Positions 1-9,619 of a stretch of DNA of 64,000 bases are shown here, in pieces. Position numbers and translations under genes: made by a program. The notes beneath the pieces are model-generated. The model was not told where the DNA came from. It did no database searches and saw only the letters and a program-made list of their open reading frames with translations. Within the stretch, counting starts at the first letter, position 1; each line of letters opens with the position of its first letter. Origin of the DNA: Erinaceus europaeus (taxonomy: Eukaryota > Chordata > Mammalia > Eulipotyphla > Erinaceidae); NCBI RefSeq assembly GCF_950295315.1, contig NC_080170.1:92612054-92676053 (forward strand), given 5' to 3'.

Positions 1-19
1 AGCTTTTTAGAGCTTTCTC
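1..19. repeat. Left target-site duplication (partial, cut by window edge)
   Basis: These 19 bases are identical to 2161-2179. The right copy lies inside ERV integrase sequence, while here the match stops exactly where Vingi-type coding sequence begins at base 20. I read it as the distal end of a long direct repeat made when the Vingi element inserted. The rest of the left copy, about 178 bp, would lie before base 1 and cannot be seen. Confidence 0.7.
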
Positions 20-1982
20 ACGGAAAGTCTGAACTTCACCCACTCAAGTAGGAAGGCCTGGAAGCTTATTCATAGTCTTGGTGCCGGTAGTCAACCCCCT
101 CCCATCTCCCATCCTCCAGTATCTCCAAACTCAGTGGCCAGTCAACTAACTCAAGTTGGACATGCTAAGATTGACCCAGTCTGTAAAAGACAAAAATCCC
201 ATGAGTGGTCATCCCACTTCCGTTTATCTTGTCCATCTCCAAAACTCTCTCCCTTTACACTGTCTGAACTGGAAGACGCTTTGAAGAGGATTAAACTGGG
301 AACAGCTGCTGGCTATGATAACATCACCCCAGAACTCATTGTTAACTTGGGCTTTGTGGCAAAGAAGTGGCTCACTTCATTCCTGTCCCACATCTTGGAA
401 TCTGAATCTATGCCCAAAATTTGGCTTCGTGCGAAGATAATAGCAGTTTTGAAACCAAAGAAAGACCCAACACTGGCCACCAGCTATAGACCAATTTCTC
501 TCCTTTCTCTGTGTTACAAACTCCTTTAGAGGCTGCTTCTGTCATGTATTTCTCCTCTTACAGAGAAATTCCTATCACCCGCTCAAGCTGGTTTCCGCCC
601 AGGAAGATCTACCTGCAAACAAGCCCTGGCCCTCTCAACTTACATTGAAAATGGATTCCAGAAGAATTTAAAGACGGGTGCTGTCTTTGTTGATCTCACA
701 GCAGCCTATGACACGGTCTGGCACCGTGGTCTCCTAGTCAAGATCTCAAGATGCCTGCCTCCATGGGTGGCCAACACTATATTGTTTCTTCTCCAAAACA
801 GAAGATTCTGGGTGCATCTGGGTGACAAGTCTAGCAGATGGAGACTTGTCTCAAGTGGCCTCCCCCAGGGCTCTGTTCTGGCTCCTACGCTATTTAATAT
901 TTACATCAATGACCTCCCAGAAACTTCTTCAAGGAAGTTCATCTATGCCAATGACATCTGCTGTGCAACTCAGGCATCAAAGTTTGACATCCTCGAGGAA
1001 ACACTCACGAAAGACATGTCTCTGATATCTGATTACTGTAAAAAAAAAATGGCGAGTAATCCCTAGCACTGCAAAAACGGTATCATCTGTTTTCCATCTA
1101 CACCATGCCTCGGCCTCGCGTGAGCTTAATGTGCAGCTTGGTGATACGACAATCCGGCATGAAGCCCAGCCAGTCTATCTTGGCGTTACTCTCGATCACA
1201 CTCTGTCATTTCACGAACATCTCATAAAAACTGCAGCAAAGGTGGGCGTGAGGAATCACATCATTGCAAGACTGGCCAGCTCCTCATGGGGCGAGAGTGC
1301 TTCCACACTATGATCATCATCTCTGGCATTATGCTATTCCACTGCAGAATACTGTGCCCTGGTATGGTTCCATAGCCCCCATGTCCACTTGGTCGATTCC
1401 AAATTATATTCCTCCATGAGGATAATTTATGGAACCATCCATTCCACCCCGGTTCCATGGCTGCCAGTTCTTAGCAACATCACCCCGCCAGATATTCGTC
1501 GGGATGTGGCATCATCTAAGTTCATTTCCCACATCTACGCTCGACCAGACCAGCCAATATACGCGGATATCTTCGCCCACACTGTCCATCGCTTGATGTC
1601 TCGTCATCCAATCTGGTCCCCTATGCCTACACTGAACTTCTCTGTTCCAGACTCTTGGAAACAGAGCTGGCAGTCAGCTGAGGTAAAGAACAAACACCTC
1701 ATCACAGACCCCTGCAAGTGTCAACCCGGCTTTGACCTAGCACATTATGATTGGGCCCTCCTCAATCGCTATCGAACATGCCATGGCCGGTGCGCCACTA
1801 TGTTCCATCGCTGGGGAGCCAGAGATGACCTGAACTGCCCCTGCGGCTACAGACAGACTATGACCCACATAGTCAATGACTGCCACCTCTCCAGATTCAA
1901 AGGAGGTCTCAAAACTTTACATCAGGCTCAACCTGACACTGTTGACTGGCTACGGAAGAAGGGCAAACGCTAGAAGAAGAAG
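20..1982 (+). pseudogene. Vingi-like non-LTR retrotransposon, 5'-truncated, RT to 3' end
   Basis: This is the reverse transcriptase and C-terminal part of a non-LTR retrotransposon polyprotein of the Ingi/Vingi/Jockey type. ORF1 and the AP-endonuclease are absent because the copy starts between endonuclease and RT. Visible RT blocks are SYRPISLLSLCYKLL at about 484-528, FVDLTAAYDTVW from 686, GLPQGSVLAPTLFN at about 859-900, and the catalytic box at 944-955, which reads YAND instead of YADD. The C-terminus has a CPCG-x-H-x-C zinc-knuckle-like motif near 1836-1885 and no RNase H domain. Breaks: TAG at 527-529 (probably from GAG), a frameshift at the ten-A run 1040-1049, and TGA at 1311-1313 (probably from CGA). 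The frame after the shift runs to the stop at 1971-1973. The 3' tail is a short AGAAGAAG tract rather than poly(A), as expected for this group. Assignment to Vingi rests on the host lineage and domain make-up, not on an alignment. Confidence 0.8.
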
Positions 1983-2179
1983 ATGGGCCCTCTCGACAAT
2001 GCCTTGTCCCTGTGGATTATAGGGAATGCCTGTGGTATGAGTAAAGTTCCAGAGGGAACAAAAATCTTTAAATTGCTTGCTGGTAAACGCATGTCCATTG
2101 TCAGTTTTCAGTTGAAGAGGGAAGCCCATCACAGCAAAACAGGAGAGCATGTGGCTTATAAGCTTTTTAGAGCTTTCTC
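1983..2179. repeat. Putative right copy of a ~197-bp target-site duplication
   Basis: It lies between the Vingi 3' tail and the end of the 19-bp match to the window start. It is ordinary ERV integrase sequence on the minus strand, continuous with the flanking integrase at 2180 and beyond. If the 19-bp match at 1-19 is the end of a duplication, this whole segment should be present a second time just before the window. Confidence 0.55.
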
Positions 2180-2515
2180 CTGTCTGAGCTGTTGCCCACA
2201 TAAATTTAGAAAAGGTATCAATTGAGACAAACATATATTTTTGTTTGCCAAAGTTTGGTATGTGGGTGACATCAATTTGCCAAATAGCATTAGCTTTTAA
2301 GCCTTGGGGGTTAACACCAAGAGTCTGAATAGCAGGCGTTTTTATGAGACTTGCACAGGAAGAGCATGTAGCTAGGATATGTTTTAATTGTGGTAACGGA
2401 ACATCAGGAAATTGAGCTAGAAGGCCTTTAAGATTAACATGGGTTAGGGAATGAAAGTCAGCAGGATCAGAGACAGAGACTAGGAGAGCTCCTGTGGAGG
2501 CAGGGCGGTCAGCTG
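1983..2515 (-). pseudogene. pol (integrase): Class II ERV integrase, interrupted by Vingi
   Basis: Translated on the minus strand, this begins with the end of RNase H (GNAAADRP) and goes on to an HHCC zinc-binding region with spaced His (FHSLTH) and a C-x2-C pair. The catalytic core follows with all three acidic residues: Asp in QIDVTH, Asp in TDNGHAF, and Glu in GQGIVERAH. The reading frame is open down to 1983, where the Vingi tail replaces the rest. The C-terminal DNA-binding domain is therefore either beyond the window or lost. The protein would have inserted proviral DNA into the host chromosome. It is a betaretrovirus-like fossil; the retained triad suggests moderate age, but the locus cannot make a complete enzyme. 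Confidence 0.85.
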
Positions 2516-3213
2516 CAGCATTCCCTTCGGACAGGGCGAGGAAGAGGACTGTGGGAATGAAGGTGCTGAATATATAGTGGTTGGGTTTGAGAAGAGAGCA
2601 TAGAGGCTATTTGAATCAAAAGAGGGGAAAGTGGGTTGTCATCAATTTTCACATAGGAACGAGCAAGCCGTGGAAGTAAGTTGACAGTATACACACTGTC
2701 AAAAAAAAGGTTGAAGGATTCTGGTACATCTTTTAATGCAAGGAAAACAGCATAAAGTTCTTTGTTCTGAGGGGAATTCTCAGGAAGTTCAGTAAAGAGA
2801 GGTTTAGGGGGTTGTTTGTCTGGGTAATATATAAGGGCAGCAGCTCCCTTTTTTCCACCATCAGTGAAGACTGTAGGAGCAGAAGGAATGGGATCTCGAG
2901 AGAAAAGTTTAGGTGCTAGTAGAGGCAAAAGAGGTAAAGAACCTATCAATTTATTAGAAGGAAAATGGTTATCTGTTTGTCCTGGGAACCCCACGAAGCT
3001 TATGGCAAAGTGGGAATGATGGCATATAAGCCACTCTGTATCTGTGAGAGAAAAGGGCAGATTAATTAAATCTGGTTCTTTCCCTAAGACCTGCACAGAC
3101 CTATTTCTCCTTTGGCAAACCATGAATCCTAATGCGTCTATCTCAGTGAGGAGTCTTGGAGCTCTGCCTACTGGCGTGTGAAGCCACTTGAGAACCCCAT
3201 GGTTCTGCCACAA
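2509..3213 (-). pseudogene. pol (RNase H): Class II ERV RT connection and RNase H domain
   Basis: A 234-codon open frame. The N-terminal half is RT connection sequence (for example EWLICHHSHFA). The RNase H domain follows, with the first catalytic Asp in TVFTDGGKKGAAAL, the Glu in NKELYAVFLALKD, and the Asp in FFDSVYTVNLL. A QHLHSHSPLP segment corresponds to the end of the domain. The frame breaks at about 2515, where integrase continues in another frame. RNase H removes the RNA strand during reverse transcription. Order and sequence fit a betaretroviral Pol on the minus strand. Confidence 0.85.
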
Positions 3214-3251
3214 TTCCCCTACTACTATGGGGGTGGTGTTAAAGATTAGGT

Positions 3252-3521
3252 TTACTGGAGAGGAGGGGGAGAATCAAACAAGGTGAATGTCCTGGAGGGC
3301 CTGTTAACCCTTTCCAGTGCCAAGGAGGCCTCGGGAGTTAACTTACATTTTGAGGAGGGCTGTTTGTTTCCTTTTAACAGGTCAAACAGTGGTTGGAGGT
3401 AGCTTGTAGGCAGATAGAGATACTGCCTAAGCCAATTTAAATTTCCTAGAAAACTTTGTAAAGAAGCAAGAGTAAGGTTAGAAGGAAAGGTGACATTAGG
3501 TTTTGAGGGACAATTTTGCAT
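3252..3521 (-). pseudogene. pol (RT, partial): Class II ERV RT thumb region fragment
   Basis: The 89-codon frame includes LASLQSFLGNLNWLRQYL and a following LFDLLKG motif, typical of the thumb and connection of betaretroviral reverse transcriptase. The palm, with its YxDD box, is missing: sequence jumps from here straight to the gag end at about 3591. An internal deletion therefore removed protease, dUTPase and most of RT. The frame ends at 3252 and pol resumes in another frame at 3213. Confidence 0.8.
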
Positions 3522-3535
3522 TAGAGAAATCTCTG

Positions 3536-3598
3536 ACTGGAGGCATGGTCACTCTAACTGGAGGTGGGGTTTCCCTAACTGGAGGCGTGGTCACAGCT
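3536..3598. repeat. Three 21-bp tandem repeats at the gag/RT deletion junction
   Basis: Three units start at 3536, 3557 and 3578, each opening with ACTGGAGG. The first and third are closest, with ACTGGAGGCATGGTC against ACTGGAGGCGTGGTC. They lie exactly between the end of gag and the RT fragment. They may have templated the internal deletion or been created by it. Confidence 0.85.
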
Positions 3599-3965
3599 TA
3601 TCAGGACATTGGTTATGCCAATGTCCTTGGCGACCGCACTGAAAGCAGGCCCCGTTGTGATTATGTGGGGTAACTGCATAAACCTGTGTCATAGTGGGTG
3701 CCCCATAATTACCTGATGTAAGTTCCTGTGTCACTAAAACCCAATTATCTGGGTGTAGATGTTTAAGATTAAGGCATGCCTGACGGAATTGTGGTGTCAT
3801 GCCTTCCCAGACAATAGAGCGTAGGAGTAGTGAGCGGACGTCAGGATTATAAACCTTTCTCTCTAAGCTTGTCTTCACCCTTGAGATGAAGCTTGCTAAT
3901 GATTCATCAGTGCCTTGGCGAAGAGAGTTAATGAGAACTGACGAATCTACATTGGGTGGGGTCAT
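3591..3965 (-). pseudogene. gag (CA-NC): ERV Gag capsid C-terminal domain and nucleocapsid zinc knuckle
   Basis: A 124-codon frame. The first two thirds is a retroviral capsid C-terminal domain, with a major-homology-like stretch around RQGTDESLASFISRV and a following helical region. Near the end is one CCHC zinc knuckle, CFQCGRQGHWHNQC, the RNA-binding motif of nucleocapsid. The frame stops at 3591-3593 directly after it; a usual second knuckle is not visible, so the C-terminus may have been lost in the adjacent deletion. The upstream capsid is in a different frame at 3987-4268. Confidence 0.88.
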
Positions 3966-3986
3966 TCTTTCCCATGCTTGTGTTGC

Positions 3987-4268
3987 TCAGATGCGTACCT
4001 GTTCAAAATAACCGGTTGGAAACCTGGCTTCTGCCTGCTGAGCTCCAGATTCATAAGCTCCTTCTCCAAACAAAGCATCAGAATCCCATTCTACCTGTTT
4101 GCCACTATTTTCCTGCAACTGTCTAAAGCACTCATCACGGAAGCATGCCTTCCACTGTAGGTATAGGGGGTCTGGGAATGCAGCACGAGCCAGGTCCTTC
4201 CAATCCCGCAGCATGTTAAGATGGTGGTAAAAACTCCTTAAAATGAACTTGGTCCTTGGAGCATGCAT
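3987..4268 (-). pseudogene. gag (CA): ERV Gag capsid N-terminal fragment
   Basis: The 93-codon frame contains RDWKDLARAAFPDPLYLQWK, a pattern typical of betaretroviral capsid. It is followed by an acidic, glutamine-rich stretch that leads into the C-terminal domain in the neighbouring frame. Frameshifts lie on both sides, near 3970-3985 and 4270-4375. Capsid would form the particle shell; this copy cannot be translated as one protein. Confidence 0.8.
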
Positions 4269-4375
4269 TCCTCCCTGACCGCTTGCCTGAGTGCTCCGAG
4301 TTTTTTAGAGGAGTATGGCTGCCATGGCTGAGGGTTTTGTTTAGAAGGGGCCACGTTTACCGGGAAGGTGTGGAT

Positions 4376-5227
4376 TTAGTCCGATGGCATGGGAGAGGGA
4401 GCTACAGAAGTGGAACGTGCCGTGGAAACTGCTGTAGTGGTCGCAGGAGAAACTGCACGCATATCTACTGGGACGGAGCTCTCAGGGTGGACTGCACATG
4501 GTTTAAAGTCCTTAAATGCTGAAAAAATATCCTTTAACTCCCTTACCTCAGCCACTAGGTCTCTTAATGATGACCTATCAGCAGGGGGTGGGGTCAGAGA
4601 AGCAGAAGCCTCAGGGGAAGCCAAAACCGGGGTAGAAGGAGGGGCTAGAGAAGCAGAAGCCTCAGGGGAAGCAGGGGGCAAGGCCAGAGAAGCAGAAGGA
4701 ACTGAACACGTGTCTGCAGAAGGAGCTGAACACGTGTCTGCAGGGACAGCAGGTGAAGGGGTCATGGAAGCCACAGAAGGAACTGAGCACGTGTCTGCAG
4801 GGACAGAAGTTTGGGTGCTGACTGCAAATCGCTTAGGGCGTTTAGGTTGTAAGCACATATCTCTTAATTCTTGTATCTCAGGAGAAGCTGAACCCTGGGA
4901 GGCAGGGGGCGGGGTCGGAGGGGGAGCTTCCGAACATGTGTACGTGTCTGTGGGAACGGAAGTTCTGGGTCTATCTGCTGATCGCTGAGGGCATCTGAGT
5001 CTTAAGCACATGTGCTTTAACTCTCGTATCTCAGCCTCAAGGTCAATTATCCTCATGGCAGACCACGTTGTACATATCTTGTAAGTGGCGACCACAGTTA
5101 TAAAAATCCAAGGGGTAGCGAATATTAAACCGTCTGTGAGAGCGTGAATCTGTCCCAGGGAAGAAGGAGATAATAACTGGGACACCTCCTCATAAAACGA
5201 AAAAATTCCCATGGTGAAGGGAAACAC
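4376..5227 (-). pseudogene. gag (MA): ERV Gag N-terminal region (matrix and spacer) with membrane-like segment
   Basis: The longest open frame in the window (283 codons). The likely Gag start is the sixth codon (5210-5212), giving MGIFSFYEE, a possible myristoylation context. Residues about 33-49 form an uninterrupted hydrophobic stretch (IFATPWIFITVVATY). A module then occurs three times, near residues 64, 115 and 225. Each copy starts E-[IV]-x-E-L-[KR] and ends in SVP-x-D, with Pro/Ala/Ser/Thr-rich linkers between them (repeats such as SPEASASL and VPADTCS). Its position between the primer binding site and capsid supports Gag. A hydrophobic N-terminus is unlike most matrix proteins but recalls intracisternal A particles, whose Gag is directed to the ER. 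An unrelated leader frame is less likely. Matrix homology itself is not obvious. Confidence 0.65.
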
Positions 5228-5315
5228 AGGGCCACAGAGGTGGCAGATGCCACTTACCTGTGTTTGGGCGGCTTTCAGGGACCTCAGGCCGGGTCACCCA
5301 GTGGGGCGTCGGTGC

Positions 5316-5333
5316 GGAACACGATGGGCGCCA
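5316..5333 (-). other. ERV primer binding site, tRNA-Lys type
   Basis: On the minus strand the 18 bases begin TGGCGCCCA, the 3' end complement of lysine tRNA, and start two bases after the LTR end. The downstream half matches less well. This fixes the provirus orientation and makes it a lysine-primed (HERV-K-like) class II element. Confidence 0.8.
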
Positions 5334-5402
5334 GATGTTGTTGTGTGCGGGCTGTGGAGAAGAGAGAGAGGAGGGGTCTGGAGAGAAGAGGAAACACAAA
5401 TC

Positions 5403-5408
5403 TTTATT
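5403..5408 (-). terminator. LTR polyadenylation signal
   Basis: AATAAA on the minus strand inside the R/U5 area, about 155 bp downstream of the TATA box and conserved in position in related LTRs. Confidence 0.75.
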
Positions 5409-5556
5409 TGCACGGGCACCTCAGAGTTGGGTGCTAGAGAAGCAGGTTGGGCCACATGGAGGTAGCAAAAATGGCTGCCTCACGCAGTAACCTTTCCTGC
5501 GTCTGAACACCAGAGTGAAGTGCTGGCAAGAGAGTGAGGTGCGGAAGAAGAAAGAC

Positions 5557-5563
5557 TTTTATA
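5557..5563 (-). promoter_or_regulatory. LTR TATA box
   Basis: TATAAAA on the minus strand. The sister LTR at 9620 has CCTATAAAG at the same place. Confidence 0.75.
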
Positions 5564-5575
5564 GGAGCAGCTTTC

Positions 5576-5675
5576 ACGAGAATGGGAAGGGGGAGGAGTA
5601 ACCATAGCACTCCAGGGTAGGATAATAACTCTCATGAGAATGGGAGGGGGGAGGAGTAACCAAAGCACTCCAAAT
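5576..5675 (-). promoter_or_regulatory. Duplicated U3 enhancer-like block
   Basis: Two copies of a roughly 40-bp purine-rich block (GAGAATGGGA, GGGGGAGGAGTAACC, AGCACTCC) lie about 57 bp apart just upstream of the TATA box. Duplicated U3 blocks are a common way in which retroviral enhancers evolve. Function is inferred from position. Confidence 0.6.
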
Positions 5676-5816
5676 ATTGCGGGGATATAGACAATGCCCT
5701 GAGGGCACAGCATGGCTGAACAGGCACTCCGAGAATGTCCCAACTCTCACGGGAACTAGCAGTAACCTGAGGGGACAACATGGCAGATGTGACTGCATCG
5801 ACACAATTTCCCAGCA

Positions 5817-8800
5817 CCTATCTCCTATGTTCTTTAGATATATGTCTAGGAAGAATATTAATCATAAGACATTTCCATTTTTATTTGTTTATGGACTTTA
5901 CATTCTGTTTCCCACAAGGACCACAATAGTTTATATGTTTGTATTCCACCAATAATGTAACAAAATGTTTTTTTTCTCCACATCCTCACCAATAATTGTC
6001 ATGTTCTGTTTCACTGACGTGGGCTAGTTTTCTATTTCCTCCATTCATAAAATGAGGTATTTGGGACTTAACAGCTACCAAAGGAATAATGAGCTAAACT
6101 AGCATGGGGTGAACCTGGAGTAAGACAAACTTTCCTCACAATGTTCACCCACCCATCTTCTCTTACATATCAAAAAGGGAGATGATGATTTTGAATTTGT
6201 TTTTGTGTTTTTTAGACCCAGGAGTTTTGTTAGAAGTTCATCTTGCATCTTCTTTTCTTCATTCAAGAAAAAAAAAAAAAAGACTTGGACAACTTCATCT
6301 TGAGTATGCAGAGCAGAACTGATTACCTAATTTACCTTTGTGTAAGTTTCCAAGTGACCACCAAGAGGGGGACATTGTGCCCATTGCTGTGAAATAATGA
6401 ATAAATAAGTTTCTTTCATATCAGTGGCTGTGTAGACTATGCTTTAGATAAGACACTACTTTTGTTTAAAATATTAACATCTGAAAGTTTTGACACAGAA
6501 GATCCTTTATGACATACTCATCTCTTGCTTCCCCCTACCGCTCTCCTATATTGTACCTTAGATGATCCAGAAATTCTTACTTGACTTTCTAAAGGCACCA
6601 TTATCTTTGTCACTGTTCCACAACCAAATGACAGTCTAATTTTTAACTAGTTGTTAAGAAATGTTGTGACCTTTGGAAAAAGGAATTAGAATTTGTTGGA
6701 ACAGATCCAGTAATTTGCTCTTGGGTTCTGAAGTCAGTTGTTTAGCATTTTGTCCATACAGTTAAAATAAATTATTGGTTAACAGAAGAGGCAACTACTT
6801 TACATTTAACAGTAGAGCATTTGAAGAATATTTCAAGTGGCCTCAGTGGGAATAGTAACTAAAAGGCTAGTTGCTTCTGCTCTTCACTAATCAAACTATA
6901 TGACAGTTGGCTGGAACACAGGGGATATATTTGATATTCTCCTGGCCCACAAAGAGCTTGGTATTCCAACAAAAATTTTTGTATTATCACTAAACACCTT
7001 AAACTGAATATGTTTCACATTTCTTTGGTTAGAAAAAAATAAGACAAATTTGATTTGGAAGTTCTATATTGTCAGCAAGCAGTGTGAATCTTTCAGATCA
7101 AAGGGGATGTATAAAATATATATGTGTGAAAATGTATGAGATATAGTGTATTCTAGTTGGAATTAAGGTAGAGTAGAAGATTAGTATGCTCAATATTAGT
7201 CTATACCACCAGATTTGTTAAACACAGAGATTGATCCTTTGAGGTGGTCTAAAGTATTCTATAGTTCCAACTTCTCATGCTATAATGGTATTAGCAGATA
7301 GAAGCTTTGAGAAATACTTAATTCATAAGGGTGGCATGTTCATGAATAAGATTAGTACTCTATAAGTCCAATCCCCTGCCTCTATGTGAGAATACAGAGA
7401 GAAGGTGCCACTATTAACTTGAAGAGAATTCTCACTCAGCCATGTAACTATTTAATCTTGGGGTTATTTAAGCCTCTGACAATCATTTTCTTTTTCTTTT
7501 AAATTCCCATATTACTTTATTGATAAAATATTGATTTATAGGATTTTTGATTTTACAAGGATACAACAAATCTACTTATTGTTGCCAGTCATCAAAGGCT
7601 GTTAATAGATATTTCAATTAGCATGGTGACTAAAAGTGTAGGCTGAGGAATTAAGCACATCTGCTTTCAAATTCAGGTCTATCACTGAGGAACAATGTGA
7701 GTTTTGCCACTGATAGAAGTTCATTCATGTGCAAAATGTGGGTACTTATAGTACTAACATCACAATGATGTTCTGAGATTTTGACAAAATAATCAATGTA
7801 AACTTCTTACAGCTAATTGCTCAGTAGAAACAGCTATTATTACTACATATTATTGTAGTTCTTGTTACATGTCAAGATGAAGAATGGATTTTGACTTTCT
7901 TAGATATTTTACCTTTTCTGATCCTTTCTGTTTTCATTTTCAGTATCATCAATTGCTGTTCTTCTTCATTGTTAGTTGTATCATAGAAACACATTTAAGC
8001 AGAAGTAGCTTATTTATTCACCAGCAAATAAAGGTTGTTTCTTTAAGTCCCAATTTTCTTGAGTCAACTCTTTACTGTGACAGCTTATACTTAGTTCACA
8101 TTCCTTCAGTTCAGCTCACTGATTTAAAATTGATTCCATCCATTATTGTGCAGTCATGGATGATGAGTGTGAATTTTGAGCAAGTATACAAAAAAGTATT
8201 CTTTCCAGAATTTAGTTTCATTCTAAAATGTTAGAGTAAGGTTATAAAAACACTAAAGCATACAAAGTTATGAATTTAAAGAAACAACAGGTGTTCACTG
8301 TACAAGCAGAAAAAATCCACTGTAGTCGAGTTTCTTTCATTTTTTTTTCCTCATTGATTCTGCCTCCCTGAGTGCCTAAAGGTGATTTCAGTACTTTTGT
8401 TTAAAACATAGTATCTACTTTCTTTTGTCCCTGGTTCAAATCCCTCTCCAGAATTAAGAAAATCTAATTTTACCACAAGTCTAATAATCTTATCCCTCTG
8501 TATTGGCTGCTATCCACTGGCTTGCATCATCCATTTTAAACCATGAGTCAGTAACAGCTACCTCTGTTCATGTGGGATCTGTTTTGTTTGCAGTAAGAAC
8601 AACCCCAGACTTCTGAATCTTTCCCTTCCCTGTCTCTGCCACATCACCAGGCTAGGTAGGATGCCCAAGTCATTTGGAATGAGTCACTGTGGATCAAAAT
8701 GACAGCCAACGTAAGACACCAAGAAACATGCAATACCTTTGGTTCCCAGTGACCTTGTTAATTTTCTGATCCCTTTCATAAAAATAAATTTTCTGTGTCC

Positions 8801-9317
8801 TGTTATTCTTGATTTTCTCATTTATCACAGCCCAAACAAGCACTGTAATCCAGACAACAGGGTCCTAAGCAAGTTAATGTTTATAGTTGAAGGACAGAGG
8901 ACAGTGACAGCATAGGAACACTGAGTTCTTAGTGGCTAACATTATATAGGCAGTTTCAATACTTTAAAAAAAATCAGGAAAATAAACAAGTTAACACAGA
9001 CTATTCCAATCTCCCAGCATGCTGGGATTCGGCACTATGGTCCACTTTCATCGCTCCCAACTCTTCTCATATCACAGCTACACAGGATGAATAGGATGAA
9101 CCCTTCAACTCTATGACACAAATGCAAACAGAGAAGAATGACTACTGATTTTGATGCTAAGTATTTGGCAACATATGAGGGGAAAAATCAAAATTTAAAA
9201 ATGGAAGACACGAACTTTTCTCTAGTTGGTAGTAGGAAGCAGAGAAGAATGAGAACTACAGAAGTGAAATTACTCACGTTTTCACCAATTTCTCAACATT
9301 TTCTCTTCAACTTCATT
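5817..9317. other. Unique AT-rich sequence, no gene recognised
   Basis: I see no exon structure, no conserved protein and no clear repeat of the families used elsewhere. A poly(A) run lies at about 6270-6283. The longest open frame, 7884-8234 (116 codons), has no recognisable domain and a composition like translated AT-rich DNA. Confidence 0.6.
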
Positions 9318-9619
9318 TCTTTTTTTAATTTATTATTTATTAGTGGTTTAATATTGATTTACAAAGTTATAAACTAATAGGGGTATAATTCCATAGGATT
9401 CCCACCACCAGAGTACTGTTTTCCCATCCCCCTCCATTGCAAACTGCAGTAGTTCTTCTAAGGTTACAGATATGGGCTGATTCTATACCTATCTTTGTCT
9501 CTATCTCTATGTCATATATATGTTTGGGCTTATTTATTCAATGATCCTGCCTTCACTTCCTTTCCAAATCATTCCTACATCTATTACTATTTATGAGTGC
9601 CTTTTCTTTTATTGTCTTC
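9318..9619 (-). mobile_element. L1 3' end (type 1), minus strand
   Basis: Begins with a T-rich tract (reverse poly(A)) and continues with ATTCCCACCACCA and CCCATCCCCCTCC, which also mark the L1 3'UTR next to ORF2 at 25790-25860. Cut at 9620 by an LTR. Confidence 0.65.

Larger units (their letters stand above)
5336..5816 (-). mobile_element. 5' LTR of the class II ERV
   Basis: Read on the minus strand it starts TGCTGGGAAATTGTG and ends ACAACAACA next to the primer binding site. It has a TATA box, a poly(A) signal and a CT-rich U5. The outer edge (5816) was set by alignment with the second copy of the family at 9620-10241. The matching 3' LTR and the other host duplication are not in the window. 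Confidence 0.85.

Noticed and set aside
1261..1458. Minus-strand 65-codon frame across the Vingi RT tail
   Set aside because: It is antisense to well-supported RT coding sequence and has no domain.
1..1982. Contaminating invertebrate DNA at the window start
   Set aside because: The 19-bp direct repeat and the junction with ERV integrase place the element inside the same chromosome as mammalian repeats.
4389..4988. Plus-strand 199-codon frame rich in Gly/Glu/Ala
   Set aside because: It is the complement of the repetitive Gag spacer; the Gag frame is longer and in the provirus context.
7884..8234. 116-codon plus-strand frame, hydrophobic and aromatic-rich
   Set aside because: Composition is that of translated AT-rich DNA; no domain, splice context or neighbour supports it.
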